The notes beneath the pieces are model-generated. The model was given only the letters and a program-made list of their open reading frames with translations, was not told the origin of the DNA and did not search any database. From positions 1 through 51,283 of the forward strand of contig NZ_JAKKFH010000037.1 in NCBI RefSeq assembly GCF_022230925.1: 51,283 nucleotides of DNA, written 5' to 3'. This stretch comes from Micromonospora alfalfae (GTDB taxonomy: Bacteria; Actinomycetota; Actinomycetes; Mycobacteriales; Micromonosporaceae). The position numbers and the translations under genes are program-made. Below are positions 1-8,023 of this stretch, piece after piece (positions within the stretch are counted from its first letter, which is position 1; each line of letters starts with the position of its first letter).

Positions 1-144
1 CCGGCCGCGACCCGGTGTCGCCATTACCGATGGGACGATTCACTGGGAGCGATACCAGTGGGGCAAAATTCAACCCGCCCGATCGTTACACTCGCCGGAA
101 CGCCGGCACCGCCGCAGACCTCGACCTGCGCCAATCCCCATCGA

Positions 145-984
145 ATGGAGACGCCTGTGACCCGCGACAAGGCGGCACCCCCCGGTATCGACCCCAACAT
201 TCCCAGCGTGGCCCGGGTCTACGACTTCTTCCTGGGTGGCAAGGACAACTTCGAGGCCGACCGGAGGGTCGCCGAGCACGCCCTGCGCATCACCCCGGAC
301 GGGCCGGCCGCCGGTCAGGCGAACCGGGCCTTCCTGCGTCGGGTGATCCGCTTCCTTGTCGCTGAGGCGGGCATCGACCAGTTCCTCGACATCGGATCGG
401 GGCTGCCCACCCAGGGCAACGTGCACGAGGTCGCCACCGAGCAGAACCCGAAGGCTCAGGTGGTCTATGTGGACAATGACCCGATCGTCCTGACACACGG
501 GCGAGCCCTGCTCGCCGCGGAAGGCACCGCGACGGTGATCCAGGCGGACATCCGGGAGCCGCGGGAAATCCTCGACCACCCGGACGTGCGCCGGTTCCTC
601 GACTTCGACCGGCCGATCGGCTTGCTGCTCTTCGCGATCCTGCACCACCTTGGCGACGACGAGGACCCGAAGGCGGTCGCCGCCGCGTTGATCGACGCGC
701 TGCCCTCGGGCAGCTACGTGGCGATCTCGCACTTCCGCGACCCGGGCGAGCGAGACCCGGAAGGCTCCCGCAAGGCGCGCGAGGTCGAGCGGGTCTTCAA
801 CGAATCGTTGGGCACCGGCCGCTGGCGCACCGACGAGGAGATCCTCTCGTTCGCCGACGGGCTGACGGTGCTGGAGCCGGGGCTGGTGCCGCTGGCCGAG
901 TGGCGTCCAGAGCCTGACGCACCGGCCACGGTGCAGACCGACACCTATCACACCTTCGTCGGGCTCCTCGCCCGCAAACCGTAG
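145..984 (+). CDS. SAM-dependent methyltransferase, DUF574/Methyltransf_19 type
   Basis: A 279-aa cytosolic protein of the actinobacterial S-adenosyl-methionine methyltransferase family once called DUF574; the substrate of this family is generally unknown. The N-terminal family signature (PSVARVYDFFLGGKDNFEADR, residues about 17-37) is intact. A Rossmann methyltransferase core follows, with the SAM loop around FLDIGSGLPTQGNVHEVA and an acidic strand end, VYVDNDPIVLTHGR. The start is set at ATG 145, which gives the usual N-terminus; GTG 157 is also possible. The frame is open back to 58, but that extension looks non-coding. A strong hairpin follows the stop. No operon partner is seen. Family assignment is confident; substrate is unknown. 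Confidence 0.9.
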   Translation: METPVTRDKAAPPGIDPNIPSVARVYDFFLGGKDNFEADRRVAEHALRITPDGPAAGQANRAFLRRVIRFLVAEAGIDQFLDIGSGLPTQGNVHEVATEQNPKAQVVYVDNDPIVLTHGRALLAAEGTATVIQADIREPREILDHPDVRRFLDFDRPIGLLLFAILHHLGDDEDPKAVAAALIDALPSGSYVAISHFRDPGERDPEGSRKAREVERVFNESLGTGRWRTDEEILSFADGLTVLEPGLVPLAEWRPEPDAPATVQTDTYHTFVGLLARKP

Positions 985-1001
985 GCTCCGTCTGCTGCTG
1001 A

Positions 1002-1036
1002 GGTCCGTCGGCGGGAGTACGCCCCGCCGACGGACC
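1002..1036 (+). terminator. Rho-independent-type hairpin after the methyltransferase
   Basis: A perfect 14-bp stem (ggtccgtcggcggg with its complement) encloses a 7-nt loop, 17 bp after the stop of the methyltransferase. There is no U-tract, as is common for actinomycete terminators. Confidence 0.7.
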
Positions 1037-1186
1037 CACGGGACACGTCTGACCTGCCATGCCGGCTCGCAGCGGCGCACACCCACCACCGCCGACTCCG
1101 TTATTGACAGCGGTGTCGGGCACGGATCGGGCATGCCCTGGTATTGCGGGTGTTTGCTGTGCCGGTTCACTGCCACGATCGGGGTC

Positions 1187-1380
1187 ATGCGGGTACACCA
1201 GTACGTGTATTTCTCGATGCGTTCGCGCGATCTCCCTCGACACTTCAGGTGGTGCGCTACTTCAATGACGACGATGGCGACCAGCAGCACCGTCTCGGCT
1301 GGCACCTCGATCGCCGATCCCTGGAGTTCCTTCGCCACACAGGGGCGGAGCTGGACGTGGACGAATACGGAGATGACTGA
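1187..1380 (+). pseudogene. Remnant of a DUF4279 gene (internal deletion and frameshift)
   Basis: ATG 1187 opens a frame beginning MRVHQYVYFSMRSRDL, which resembles the N-terminus of DUF4279 proteins. About 45 bp later another frame carries a convincing DUF4279 C-terminus: LQVVRYFNDDDGD, then LGWHLDRRSLEFLRHTGAEL and DVDEYGDD before a stop at 1380. Family members are about 130-145 aa; here only about 15 N-terminal and 50 C-terminal residues survive, in different frames. This indicates a deletion of roughly 70-80 codons that also shifted the frame. The family resemblance is from memory; the two frames are seen directly. Confidence 0.65.
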
Positions 1381-1419
1381 GACATGGCTGGCACGCCGAC
1401 GACTGTCTGAGGTGACCCT

Positions 1420-1827
1420 CTACTGCCTGGGTTCCAGTACGACGACTGGGATCTGGCGGGTGGTCTTCCGCTCGTAGTCGGCGAAGCCTGGGTACGCGGC
1501 CTTCTGCGCGCTCCAGATCCGTTCCCGTTCGTCCCCGGCGGCAACTCTGGCTACCAACTCGACCTTGTCCGTACCGATCTCCGCCTGGGCCTTCGGGTCG
1601 GCGAGCAGGTTGTAGTACCAGTCGGGATTGCTGGGGGCGCCGCCCTTGGACGCGAACACGGCATAGCCACCGTCCACCTTCTGATACATCATCGGGTTCA
1701 CGCGGGGCTGGCCGCTCTTGGCGCCGACAGTGTGCAACAGCAGCAGTGGCGCGCCAGCGAACTGACCGCCGACCTGCCCACCGTTGTCGCGAAACTCAGC
1801 GATGATCTTGTCGTTCCAGTCACTCAT
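1420..1827 (-). CDS. Deazaflavin (F420)-dependent nitroreductase family protein
   Basis: A 135-aa protein of the Ddn/Rv3547-like split beta-barrel family, which uses reduced coenzyme F420 to reduce quinones or nitro compounds. Family signatures are visible: LLLLHTVGAKSGQPRVNPMMY (residues about 28-48), FASKGGAPSNPDWYYNLLA (about 58-76), and the C-terminal stretch around AYPGFADYERKTTRQIPVVVLEP. The start at 1827 has a good ribosome site (GAGGAG 5-6 nt upstream) and gives the usual family length; the frame is open back to 2082 but that extension has no family features. It stands alone between a decayed gene and a gene-free stretch. Substrate cannot be told. Confidence 0.88.
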   Translation of the reverse strand: MSDWNDKIIAEFRDNGGQVGGQFAGAPLLLLHTVGAKSGQPRVNPMMYQKVDGGYAVFASKGGAPSNPDWYYNLLADPKAQAEIGTDKVELVARVAAGDERERIWSAQKAAYPGFADYERKTTRQIPVVVLEPRQ

Positions 1828-2587
1828 GTCTTCTCCTCGCCCCACGCACCGGCTCCGTCGACACGATTCTGACACTCCCCTGCGCCCACTGCTTGCTCGC
1901 GCAGACCACAGCCGCGGAGTGCGCCGACGTGCGCGCTCTCGGCCGTGGGCGAGGGTCACGTCGAGCGCGGTGACCGGCACGATCCGCCTCTTGTTGACGT
2001 ACTCAACCTTCTCAACCTCGCAGCGCCGCCGGCACCTCCCGCCGACGAGCGAAAAGACCCGCGAACCCGGCGGCACTGGCAATGCGGCGTCGCCCTGATG
2101 ATCATGCGGTGAACGGTAGCGCCGCAGCTCGAGGAACTGTTCGAAGATCAGCGCTCGCTGCTTTCGGCCGTCGACTCGTCCAGACCAGGCTGCTCGAATA
2201 TCGCCGAACGGGAACCGACCACGAGATCATCGGCGCGGCCGATGCAACTGATGATTGTCTAGCCGGCTTGTTCAACCTGCTCGGCGTGACCGTTCCTGTA
2301 CCAGGCGCAAGAGGATGCGCACCGCGAGCACCAGGATCACACAAGCGCCGAACTGCTTGCAGCGTGAACACCACGCCAAATCCGAGGCAGACCGGGCCGG
2401 CCAGAAGGTCCAGCGCGTCCGGCACGCTTCCTCCTACAGGCCTTCTCGGCTCACTCCCAGGGGACGTCCCGAGTGACGGACCGATCTTGCCATCACCCTC
2501 AACTCCCCGCCGGGCCAGCTCCGCTGCGCGAATTTCTGCCGGGTCTCCGCACTGACTCACACCCCGCTGCCGGAGTAGGCGTTGAAT
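1828..2587. other. 760-bp stretch without a recognisable gene
   Basis: Overlapping open frames exist on both strands (for example 2102-2560 minus and 2082-2555 plus). None has a good ribosome site, a recognisable domain or convincing codon use. The stretch lies between the nitroreductase and the 3' end of the NACHT gene and is probably eroded sequence. Confidence 0.45.
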
Positions 2588-4621
2588 TCACGTTGACTCA
2601 CTCGACCAGCGGTCTGGCCTTTGGCGAGCGCCCGTCCGGGCTCTCACTCGACGCAGGTGAGCACGGGCGTCGTGCCGGTGGGCGAAGTGCGACAGCAGGT
2701 CGTCGTGGCGGAACTGATACGAGATGCCAGCTGGGCGCAGGAAGCCGAACGCGCACATTCGCTGTAGGCAGCGGGCCGGCGCCGGAGGCATCCGGAACGC
2801 CGAGGCGACGATCATCGCGAGGTAGCGCCGCCAGAGCGCGCAGGCAACCGTCTCGCCGACGAGTACGCAGTAACCGATACCCAGCACGGCGCCGGGCCAC
2901 AAACCCCAGCTGTAACTGAAGCCCCACACCACTGCCGGGCAGACGACCGCCGCGGAGAGCCGGGATACCGTGCGCTCGTGGCGTAGGACGCCGAGCGGAC
3001 CGACGATCTCCGGGCGGGCATCGGTAGCCAGGGTCTGTCCGAACCCCACGGTCAGCCCGATCGCGAGCCACGAGGTGGCGAATCCGATCAGCCCGACCAA
3101 CGGGCCAATGAGCAACCAGGCGGCCGCGCCGACAAGCAGGGCCGTTGCCGCCTGCGGCAGAAAGAAGCGCGGATTGCCTAGCCGGGACCAGTCTGGGGTG
3201 GCCGCGGGCACCCACGGCTTCGTGCTCGTCCGCGCCAGCATCGCCACCCACGTCACAGCGCCGACAAGCAGGACAGCGCGGCCGAGCCACCCGCGCGGCC
3301 ACAGGAACAGAGTCAGCCAGACGAAGCCGGGAGCGGACAACAGTACGCACATGGCGAAGTCCACGAAGCGCGGCGCCCGGCGGCCTGCGATCGGCCAGAG
3401 TCGGTGCAGCACGATGTCGCGGGACGGCAGGGTCCTTCCTGCGAAGCTGGCCTGGGTGATGCGATTGTGTTCCAAGTGGCGCGCGTACCGCGACAGCCAG
3501 TACAGGTCAGCGACGTTGCGGAGACGACGCCACATCGGGCCTGTCAGGACAACTGACTCCACGTAGCGTGCCACCAGCGACCTGACATCAGCCGCCTCTG
3601 CGCCGGCGACCAACTGGGCAGAGAAACCACCGACCGCCCGCCGATTGCGGGCCAGTTCCGCCACCATGCTCAGCTGCCACGGGCTTTTCAGCGCCTTCAC
3701 TTGGCCGGCGTCTCGCAACGACTCGGCCAGGCTCTCTGCCGCGGGGAAGCGGTCGGTGCCGCCGATGGAGCGCGACAGGTAGGTCGTGGCGGCGGCGTAG
3801 TCGACCGGCCGAACCGTGTACGCGGTCAAGGTGTGATGTTCGCGCAGGTCCGCCCGGATCGCCCGCCAGGTGGTCTGGCGGCAGGTGAGCAGGAACGGCG
3901 GCCGCTTGCCGCGCAGCCGCCACTCGACGAGCCGCTGGAGGAACCACTCGGCTGGCTCCACGGCCTCATCCGTGCTGCAGAGCTCGTCAAGTCCGTCAAA
4001 CAGGGGCAGCACGTCGCCCGACTCGATCAGCTCCCGGGCGGATCGGCGGGACACGTTGAGTTCGACCGCGACGAAGCCGGCCAGCCAGGCCGTTATGTCG
4101 TTCTGACCGGTCCAGCGGCTCAACGGCACGACCAGTGGCAGCACCCGCGGATCGTCGTTGACCAGTTCCAGCGCGATCCGCAGCGTGCTGTACGACTTCC
4201 CGCGGCCGGGGTGGGCGACCAGGACCACCCGTGTCTGCCGGTGCCGCAGCCCGTCGGCGAGCGCCTTCAGCGTCGTATCGGGTCCGCCGCCTGCCCCGTA
4301 CGCCAGGTCGATGTCCTCCGCGGTCCGGCGCATCTGCGCGGCCCGGGCGGCGACGTCGCTGGCGACCTTCAACTGCAGTCGCGCGAGCAGCCCGAGTGGC
4401 TCCTCTCGACGGGCCAGCCAGCGCAGGCACTGCACCATCACGACAAGCAGAGCCACCGCGCCAAGGATCGTGCCCAGGTAGCCGGACTGGCCGGAAAGCG
4501 TCGGTTCGGCCCGGTAGGCCGGGATGAATCGGATAACGGTGACCACGAGGACTACGCCGACGAGCACTGTGAGCGCAGCGGCCGCCCAACGCAGTATCTG
4601 GTGTCGTCCGGACCGGGTCAT
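2588..4621 (-). CDS. Membrane-anchored NACHT-domain NTPase
   Basis: A 677-aa STAND-type ATPase. Two N-terminal membrane segments (about 10-32 and 48-68) precede a linker and a NACHT module. The module has a P-loop VLVAHPGRGKS (about 133-143), a Walker B motif VLPLFDGLDEL (about 204-214) with the DGLDE acidic pattern typical of NACHT, and a sensor-like strand FLLTCRQTTW (about 243-252). The C-terminal third (about 400-610) has several hydrophobic segments consistent with four to six more membrane helices. No leucine-rich, TPR or WD repeats follow, so the usual ligand sensor is absent or is the membrane domain. Bacterial NACHT proteins are often antiphage or signalling switches; that role here is inference. 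It is divergent from the GNAT gene. Confidence 0.85.
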   Translation of the reverse strand: MTRSGRHQILRWAAAALTVLVGVVLVVTVIRFIPAYRAEPTLSGQSGYLGTILGAVALLVVMVQCLRWLARREEPLGLLARLQLKVASDVAARAAQMRRTAEDIDLAYGAGGGPDTTLKALADGLRHRQTRVVLVAHPGRGKSYSTLRIALELVNDDPRVLPLVVPLSRWTGQNDITAWLAGFVAVELNVSRRSARELIESGDVLPLFDGLDELCSTDEAVEPAEWFLQRLVEWRLRGKRPPFLLTCRQTTWRAIRADLREHHTLTAYTVRPVDYAAATTYLSRSIGGTDRFPAAESLAESLRDAGQVKALKSPWQLSMVAELARNRRAVGGFSAQLVAGAEAADVRSLVARYVESVVLTGPMWRRLRNVADLYWLSRYARHLEHNRITQASFAGRTLPSRDIVLHRLWPIAGRRAPRFVDFAMCVLLSAPGFVWLTLFLWPRGWLGRAVLLVGAVTWVAMLARTSTKPWVPAATPDWSRLGNPRFFLPQAATALLVGAAAWLLIGPLVGLIGFATSWLAIGLTVGFGQTLATDARPEIVGPLGVLRHERTVSRLSAAVVCPAVVWGFSYSWGLWPGAVLGIGYCVLVGETVACALWRRYLAMIVASAFRMPPAPARCLQRMCAFGFLRPAGISYQFRHDDLLSHFAHRHDARAHLRRVRARTGARQRPDRWSSEST

Positions 4622-4902
4622 CGCAGCGCTGGAGACACAGGCATGTCGATTCCTTCTCAGATCGTTCTCCGACGATAGCTGAGAGCTGCAAGGCGATTTT
4701 GCTTCGCCAGGCTGAAGCTGCCATCTGCGCCGAGCTCACGCCGTGCCGTACCACGCAGGCAGCATCACCCGAGATCCTGATGGCGACGGCGCTGATAAGC
4801 CGACGCGCACATCCGTCGAAAGTGGTAATTCGCTACGGTGTTCACCGAACAAGCGCCTGGACCAGGGATGACTCTCCGGCCGTTGGCGATCATGATGGAT
4901 GC

Positions 4903-5595
4903 ATGGCGCTCGTAGATATCTGGCCGGTACTGGGCATAGGCGTGCGCACGCCCACGGTCGAGCTGTTCGTCCCGGACCAGGAGGCGCTGGAGAGACTGGC
5001 GCGGCTCGCCGCGGAAGGCATCTACGACCCCCAGAACCAATACCTTCCACGCACTCCCGTCGGCGGGTGGGAAGACGTCGCCTCACCCGAGGCCGAACGC
5101 CGCTTCCTGCGCTACTACTGGGCCGCGTTCGCGGACTGGAGACCCGAGAAGTGGAACCTGATGCTCGCCGCTCGCGTTGGCCGCGACATCATCGGCGTGC
5201 AGGAGATCGGAGCGCAGCATTTCGCCGTGACCAAGACCGCCTCCACCGGTTCCTGGGTGGGCCGCCAGTTTCAAGGTGCCGGGTACGGCAAAGCCATGCG
5301 GGAGGCCGTCCTGCATCTGGCTTTCGACGGTCTGCGCGCCGAGCGGGCGGACACCGCGGCCTGGATCACGAACCACGCTTCGCTGGGCGCCTCGCGGGCC
5401 ATGGGCTATCAGGACAACGGCACCACGACCAGGGCCGCTGAAGGAAAGCGCGTGGACCAGGTCAATCTGACGCTGCGGTGTTCCGATTGGCGACGACCGC
5501 CGGAGGCTTGCATAATCACGGGTCTCTCGCCGGGCGCAACTGAGATGCTGGGCCTGCCGTGGACCCCGGCGAATCGGCATGCCGACCAAGTCTGA
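4903..5595 (+). CDS. GNAT family N-acetyltransferase
   Basis: A 230-aa acyl-CoA-dependent acetyltransferase. The acetyl-CoA loop region is seen as GSWVGRQFQGAGYGKAMREA (residues about 115-134; Q/R-x-x-G-x-G/A pattern). It is followed by the helix AVLHLAFDGLRAERADT and by AAWITNHASLGASRAMGYQDNG, the strand-helix pair of GNAT motif B. The organisation matches the RimJ/RimL-like subgroup that acetylates protein N-termini or small amines. ATG 4903 gives a natural N-terminus MALVDIWPVL; the frame is open back to 4699 but the extension is unrelated. The upstream 280 bp are shared with the divergent NACHT gene. Acceptor unknown. Confidence 0.85.
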   Translation: MALVDIWPVLGIGVRTPTVELFVPDQEALERLARLAAEGIYDPQNQYLPRTPVGGWEDVASPEAERRFLRYYWAAFADWRPEKWNLMLAARVGRDIIGVQEIGAQHFAVTKTASTGSWVGRQFQGAGYGKAMREAVLHLAFDGLRAERADTAAWITNHASLGASRAMGYQDNGTTTRAAEGKRVDQVNLTLRCSDWRRPPEACIITGLSPGATEMLGLPWTPANRHADQV

Positions 5596-5990
5596 ATACG
5601 CTACCGGCCTCCGCCGCCGCCCCGGCGGGGTGGACAGCCCACAAGACCGGTCGCACTGATCTGCCACTGTCAGCGAGCGGGCGGCGAGCACCACGGACGC
5701 GCGATGCGATCCAGCTTTGACCCACTCGGCGCTGCGCCCCACCAACCCAACGCTTCCGGCCTGCCTGCCGCCTCATGACCGTCACAGGCCGCGCGTCACC
5801 TTCCCCGCCTGCTGCGCCTCAACGCGTCGGCCTCGACCCGGACGCTCTCGGCTTGCGCCCGGATCGCGTTCTGGTCACCGCCGCTGCCGTGGGCCGGCGA
5901 CCCCGGACAGCGCGGCAAGCACCAACCGCCCCTGACCAGGCATTCTTGACGTATGGACCGTCCGATGAACCTACCCCTGGAGGTACCACA
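5596..5990. other. 395-bp stretch without a recognisable gene
   Basis: Short frames occur on both strands but no start/ribosome-site pair or domain supports a gene. The last 15 bp contain the ribosome-binding site of the holin gene (ggaggt, ending 6 nt before its ATG). Confidence 0.4.
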
Positions 5991-6224
5991 ATGTTCACCA
6001 CAAAGTTCTGGAAGGCCACCGCCGAGCGGGCGGTGAAGAGCGCCGCGCAGGGTCTGTTGCTCTACTGGGGCGCTGACGTCGTGTTCAACGCATGGCAGGC
6101 GGATTGGGCAGCGGCCGGTGGCATCGCGTCCGGTGCGGCGGTGCTGTCGGTGCTCACCTCGCTGGTGAGTGCGAAGGTGTCGGGAGAGGGCGACTCGCCA
6201 AGCCTTGTCGGTGCCGAACAGTAG
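5991..6224 (+). CDS. Phage r1t-type holin
   Basis: A 77-aa membrane protein. It begins MFTTKFWKATAERAVKSAAQ, a pattern typical of the N-terminus of r1t-like holins of actinophages. Two hydrophobic segments follow (about 20-40 and 46-64), then a short polar tail (SGEGDSPSLVGAEQ). Holins form membrane holes that release endolysin; no endolysin, tail or capsid gene is visible nearby, so this is either a prophage relic or a gene reused by the host. A clear ribosome site (ggaggtacc) supports ATG 5991. A terminator-like hairpin follows directly. The family call rests on the N-terminal motif, size and topology. Confidence 0.75.
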   Translation: MFTTKFWKATAERAVKSAAQGLLLYWGADVVFNAWQADWAAAGGIASGAAVLSVLTSLVSAKVSGEGDSPSLVGAEQ

Positions 6225-6246
6225 CCTCAGGCGGCTGCAAACTGTT

Positions 6247-6279
6247 GCGCCCCCGCTGGCTTCGGACCGGTGGGGGCGT
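6247..6279 (+). terminator. Hairpin after the holin gene
   Basis: gcgcccccgc and gtgggggcgt form a 10-bp stem including G-U pairs around a 13-nt loop, 23 bp after the stop codon. Confidence 0.55.
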
Positions 6280-6567
6280 CTCATCACCTCCGGACATTCG
6301 TCGGGTGCAGCCTGGCTGACCCGAGCCCCACCCGCGAGTTGCCATACCGGTCCTCCGGCAAGCCGCTGCCCCTAACAACGGAGGTCGACGCCCCGGTTTG
6401 GTCGAAGGCGACCTTGGCGCACCCAAGCGCCTCGGCGGATCACTGACGCAACAGCGGGACACTTCCACAGCCAGGTACGATCGCGAGCTTGTTCTCACTG
6501 CAGGGACCCCATGAGATCCGCGTGCGGCAGCCCCGGCAGTTCCCGTGCTGAGAGTAGGTTTCGTCAA

Positions 6568-6948
6568 ATGGCATGCCGTATCGGTGAGCTCGTGCTCAAG
6601 TGCCGCGACCCCGAGGCGCTGGCGCGGTTCTGGTGCGAGGTCCTGGACTTCATAGAGCTCGATCGCGAAGCGGAGCTCTACATCGAGATAGGCCCGCGCG
6701 AAGGGTTCGGCGGCCCGCAGCCGACGATCTTCCTCATCCGCGACGACGAGCCGAAGAACGGGCAGGCCCGGCTGCACATCGACGTCAACCCCACCGACCG
6801 CGATCAGGACGCCGAGCTGGAACGCCTCCTGGCCGCCGGGGCCAAACTCGTCGACATCGGTCAGCCCGCGGATGCGTCCTGGCACGTCCTGGCCGATCCA
6901 GAAGGCAACGAGTTCTGCCTGCTCAAGCGCCGCCTCGACCCGCTCTGA
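6568..6948 (+). CDS. VOC-fold protein (glyoxalase/bleomycin-resistance superfamily)
   Basis: A 126-aa single-domain vicinal-oxygen-chelate protein of the actinobacterial glyoxalase-like type. The first half has MACRIGELVLKCRDPEALARFWCEVLDF; the second half ends with HVLADPEGNEFCLLKRRL, the DPEGNEF strand being the usual signature. The region ARLHIDVNPTDRDQDAELERLLAAGAK is the canonical middle of this subgroup. The normal first metal-binding His is replaced by Glu/Leu (IGELVLK), so a metal-dependent glyoxalase reaction is unlikely and a binding role is possible. Start at ATG 6568. Substrate unknown. Confidence 0.85.
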   Translation: MACRIGELVLKCRDPEALARFWCEVLDFIELDREAELYIEIGPREGFGGPQPTIFLIRDDEPKNGQARLHIDVNPTDRDQDAELERLLAAGAKLVDIGQPADASWHVLADPEGNEFCLLKRRLDPL

Positions 6949-7116
6949 CGGCCCGCGCCCAAACGAACGACGCAGCCGCCACCCCGCAGCCGCCGACAAA
7001 ATCTGGCGGCCCCCGTCAATAGCTGGGGGCCGGGTGGACGCTCGACCAGCCCGTGTGGGTCCACTTGTGCGAGCTGTCGCTGGCGTGGAACCTCTCGTCA
7101 GCGCGTCGAAGGATGC

Positions 7117-7307
7117 TCACCGAAGCCAGCCGAGCAAGCGTCTGTGCGGCGCACCCGCCGGCACCCAGGTCAGGTCCGCGGAGGCCCGCACCAGTTGGGC
7201 ACCCAGGTGAACTCGACGCGTAGCTCGCGCTGCCGGCTGCGGCGGGGCCACGGCGCATCGCAGCCGCCGCAACTCCAGATCGGCAGAACAGGGCCATGCG
7301 TGGTCAT
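7117..7307 (-). pseudogene. Frameshifted small gene of the type found in actinomycete integrative elements
   Basis: ATG 7307 opens MTTHGPVLPIWSCGGCDAPWP, which resembles a small Streptomyces/AICE-associated protein family with a WxCxxCxAPWPC-like N-terminus. That frame stops at 7170. A second frame continues the same family pattern from about 7203: AQLVRASADLTWVPAGAPHR, then RLLGWLR and TGA at 7119-7117. Joining them gives an approximately 60-aa product, shorter than the family's usual length of about 75-80, so a small deletion with a frameshift is likely. The start overlaps the stop of the upstream frame by ATGA, so the two were once coupled. Family recollection is moderate; the frame break is seen directly. 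Confidence 0.5.
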
Positions 7308-7483
7308 ACGCGGCCTCCGAGCAGCGCCGCCGTCAGAGACCGCGCCTGCCGGCTGGTCGCCCATTCGACCTGCCAGCACGGGTACGGCGTGAGCCGCGAC
7401 CGCACGCCCGACAGCCCTCGCACAGGCCGTCCGTGCCCATGCAGATGCACGGCCAGGATCCGCTGCTCCGCTTCGTTGCTCAC
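7304..7483 (-). CDS. Small protein, 59 aa, unknown, coupled to the following remnant
   Basis: GTG 7483 gives VSNEAEQRILAVHLHGHGRP and ends SLTAALLGGRV, with its TGA overlapping the ATG of the next gene (ATGA). No domain is recognised. The stop/start overlap and sense-like composition favour a genuine gene or remnant over a chance frame. The frame is open upstream to 7594, so the N-terminus is uncertain; no strong ribosome site is seen. Confidence 0.35.
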   Translation of the reverse strand: MSNEAEQRILAVHLHGHGRPVRGLSGVRSRLTPYPCWQVEWATSRQARSLTAALLGGRV

Positions 7484-7532
7484 TGCTGCGCCTTGGTGGG
7501 CCAGTGCCCCCGGTTGGCCGGAATGCGGTGGC

Positions 7533-7618
7533 GGCTCTCGGCCCGCGGATTGGGAGCCATCGCATACCCCAAACGCACCCGCCTCAGGAACCAAGCCGTG
7601 TCTGATGCACTACGGACC
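7533..7618 (+). repeat. 86-bp direct repeat, copy A (gene fragment)
   Basis: This stretch aligns without gaps to 9883-9968, with 77 of 86 positions identical by eye. In the plus frame it encodes ARGLGAIAYPKRTRLRNQAV followed by SDALRT, matching part of the protein at 9801-10154. After the repeat the frame loses similarity, so copy A is a fragment of a related gene. Confidence 0.75.
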
Positions 7619-7690
7619 GACGGGGTTGAGGAGCTGATGCCGAAAGAGGAATCCGAGCGCCAGGCGGCAATCCTTTACGTTAGTGGGCGG

Positions 7691-7795
7691 TTACGGACCC
7701 GGGACCGGTTTGGCAGCGGCCGGCGCGGCCACCGGCGCGGCGAGGACGGTCGACGCGGCGAGCAACACAACGCCACCCCAGGAAAGCTTTCTCAC
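7691..7795 (-). CDS. Putative small exported peptide, 34 aa
   Basis: GTG 7795 sits 4 nt after a GGGGGGA ribosome site and opens VRKLSWGGVVLLAASTVLAA, then PVAAPAAAKPVPGP and TAA. The start is a textbook signal peptide: basic n-region RK, hydrophobic core, and AxA-type cleavage sites (around APVAA or PAAA). Only a few residues would remain after cleavage. It may be a true micro-secreted peptide, or the 5' end of a longer secreted protein cut short by the stop at 7691-7693; I see no clear continuation beyond the stop. ATG 7807 is an alternative start. Confidence 0.45.
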   Translation of the reverse strand: MRKLSWGGVVLLAASTVLAAPVAAPAAAKPVPGP

Positions 7796-8023
7796 TAATC
7801 CCCCCATGGTCACTCAGTGAATGCCAGCCGAGACTGGCAGCAACCACAGTGGAAGGTGGGTACCCCCCGCTCGTAATCAAGATGGTGAACACATCGAACA
7901 GTGGGCACATCGACAGGGAAGGATCTTGCTATGAGGCAATAGTTGCCCTGTGGAAATAGAGTCGAAGTCCGCCCGTTCAGAGGCCGCAGTCCACACGATT
8001 GCGGGGTAACGGGAGCCAGGAGG

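Noticed and set aside
2102..2560. 152-aa minus frame with a hydrophobic middle (ALDLLAGPVCLGFGVVF)
   Set aside because: No supported start, no recognisable family, and a competing plus frame of equal length; kept only as a gene-free stretch.
3701..4678. 325-aa plus frame opposite the NACHT gene
   Set aside because: Antisense shadow of a gene with clear Walker motifs.
5796..6287. Minus frame ending QNAIRAQAESVRVEADALRR, helix-like
   Set aside because: It overlaps the holin gene antisense and has no ribosome site; the helical appearance is short and likely chance.
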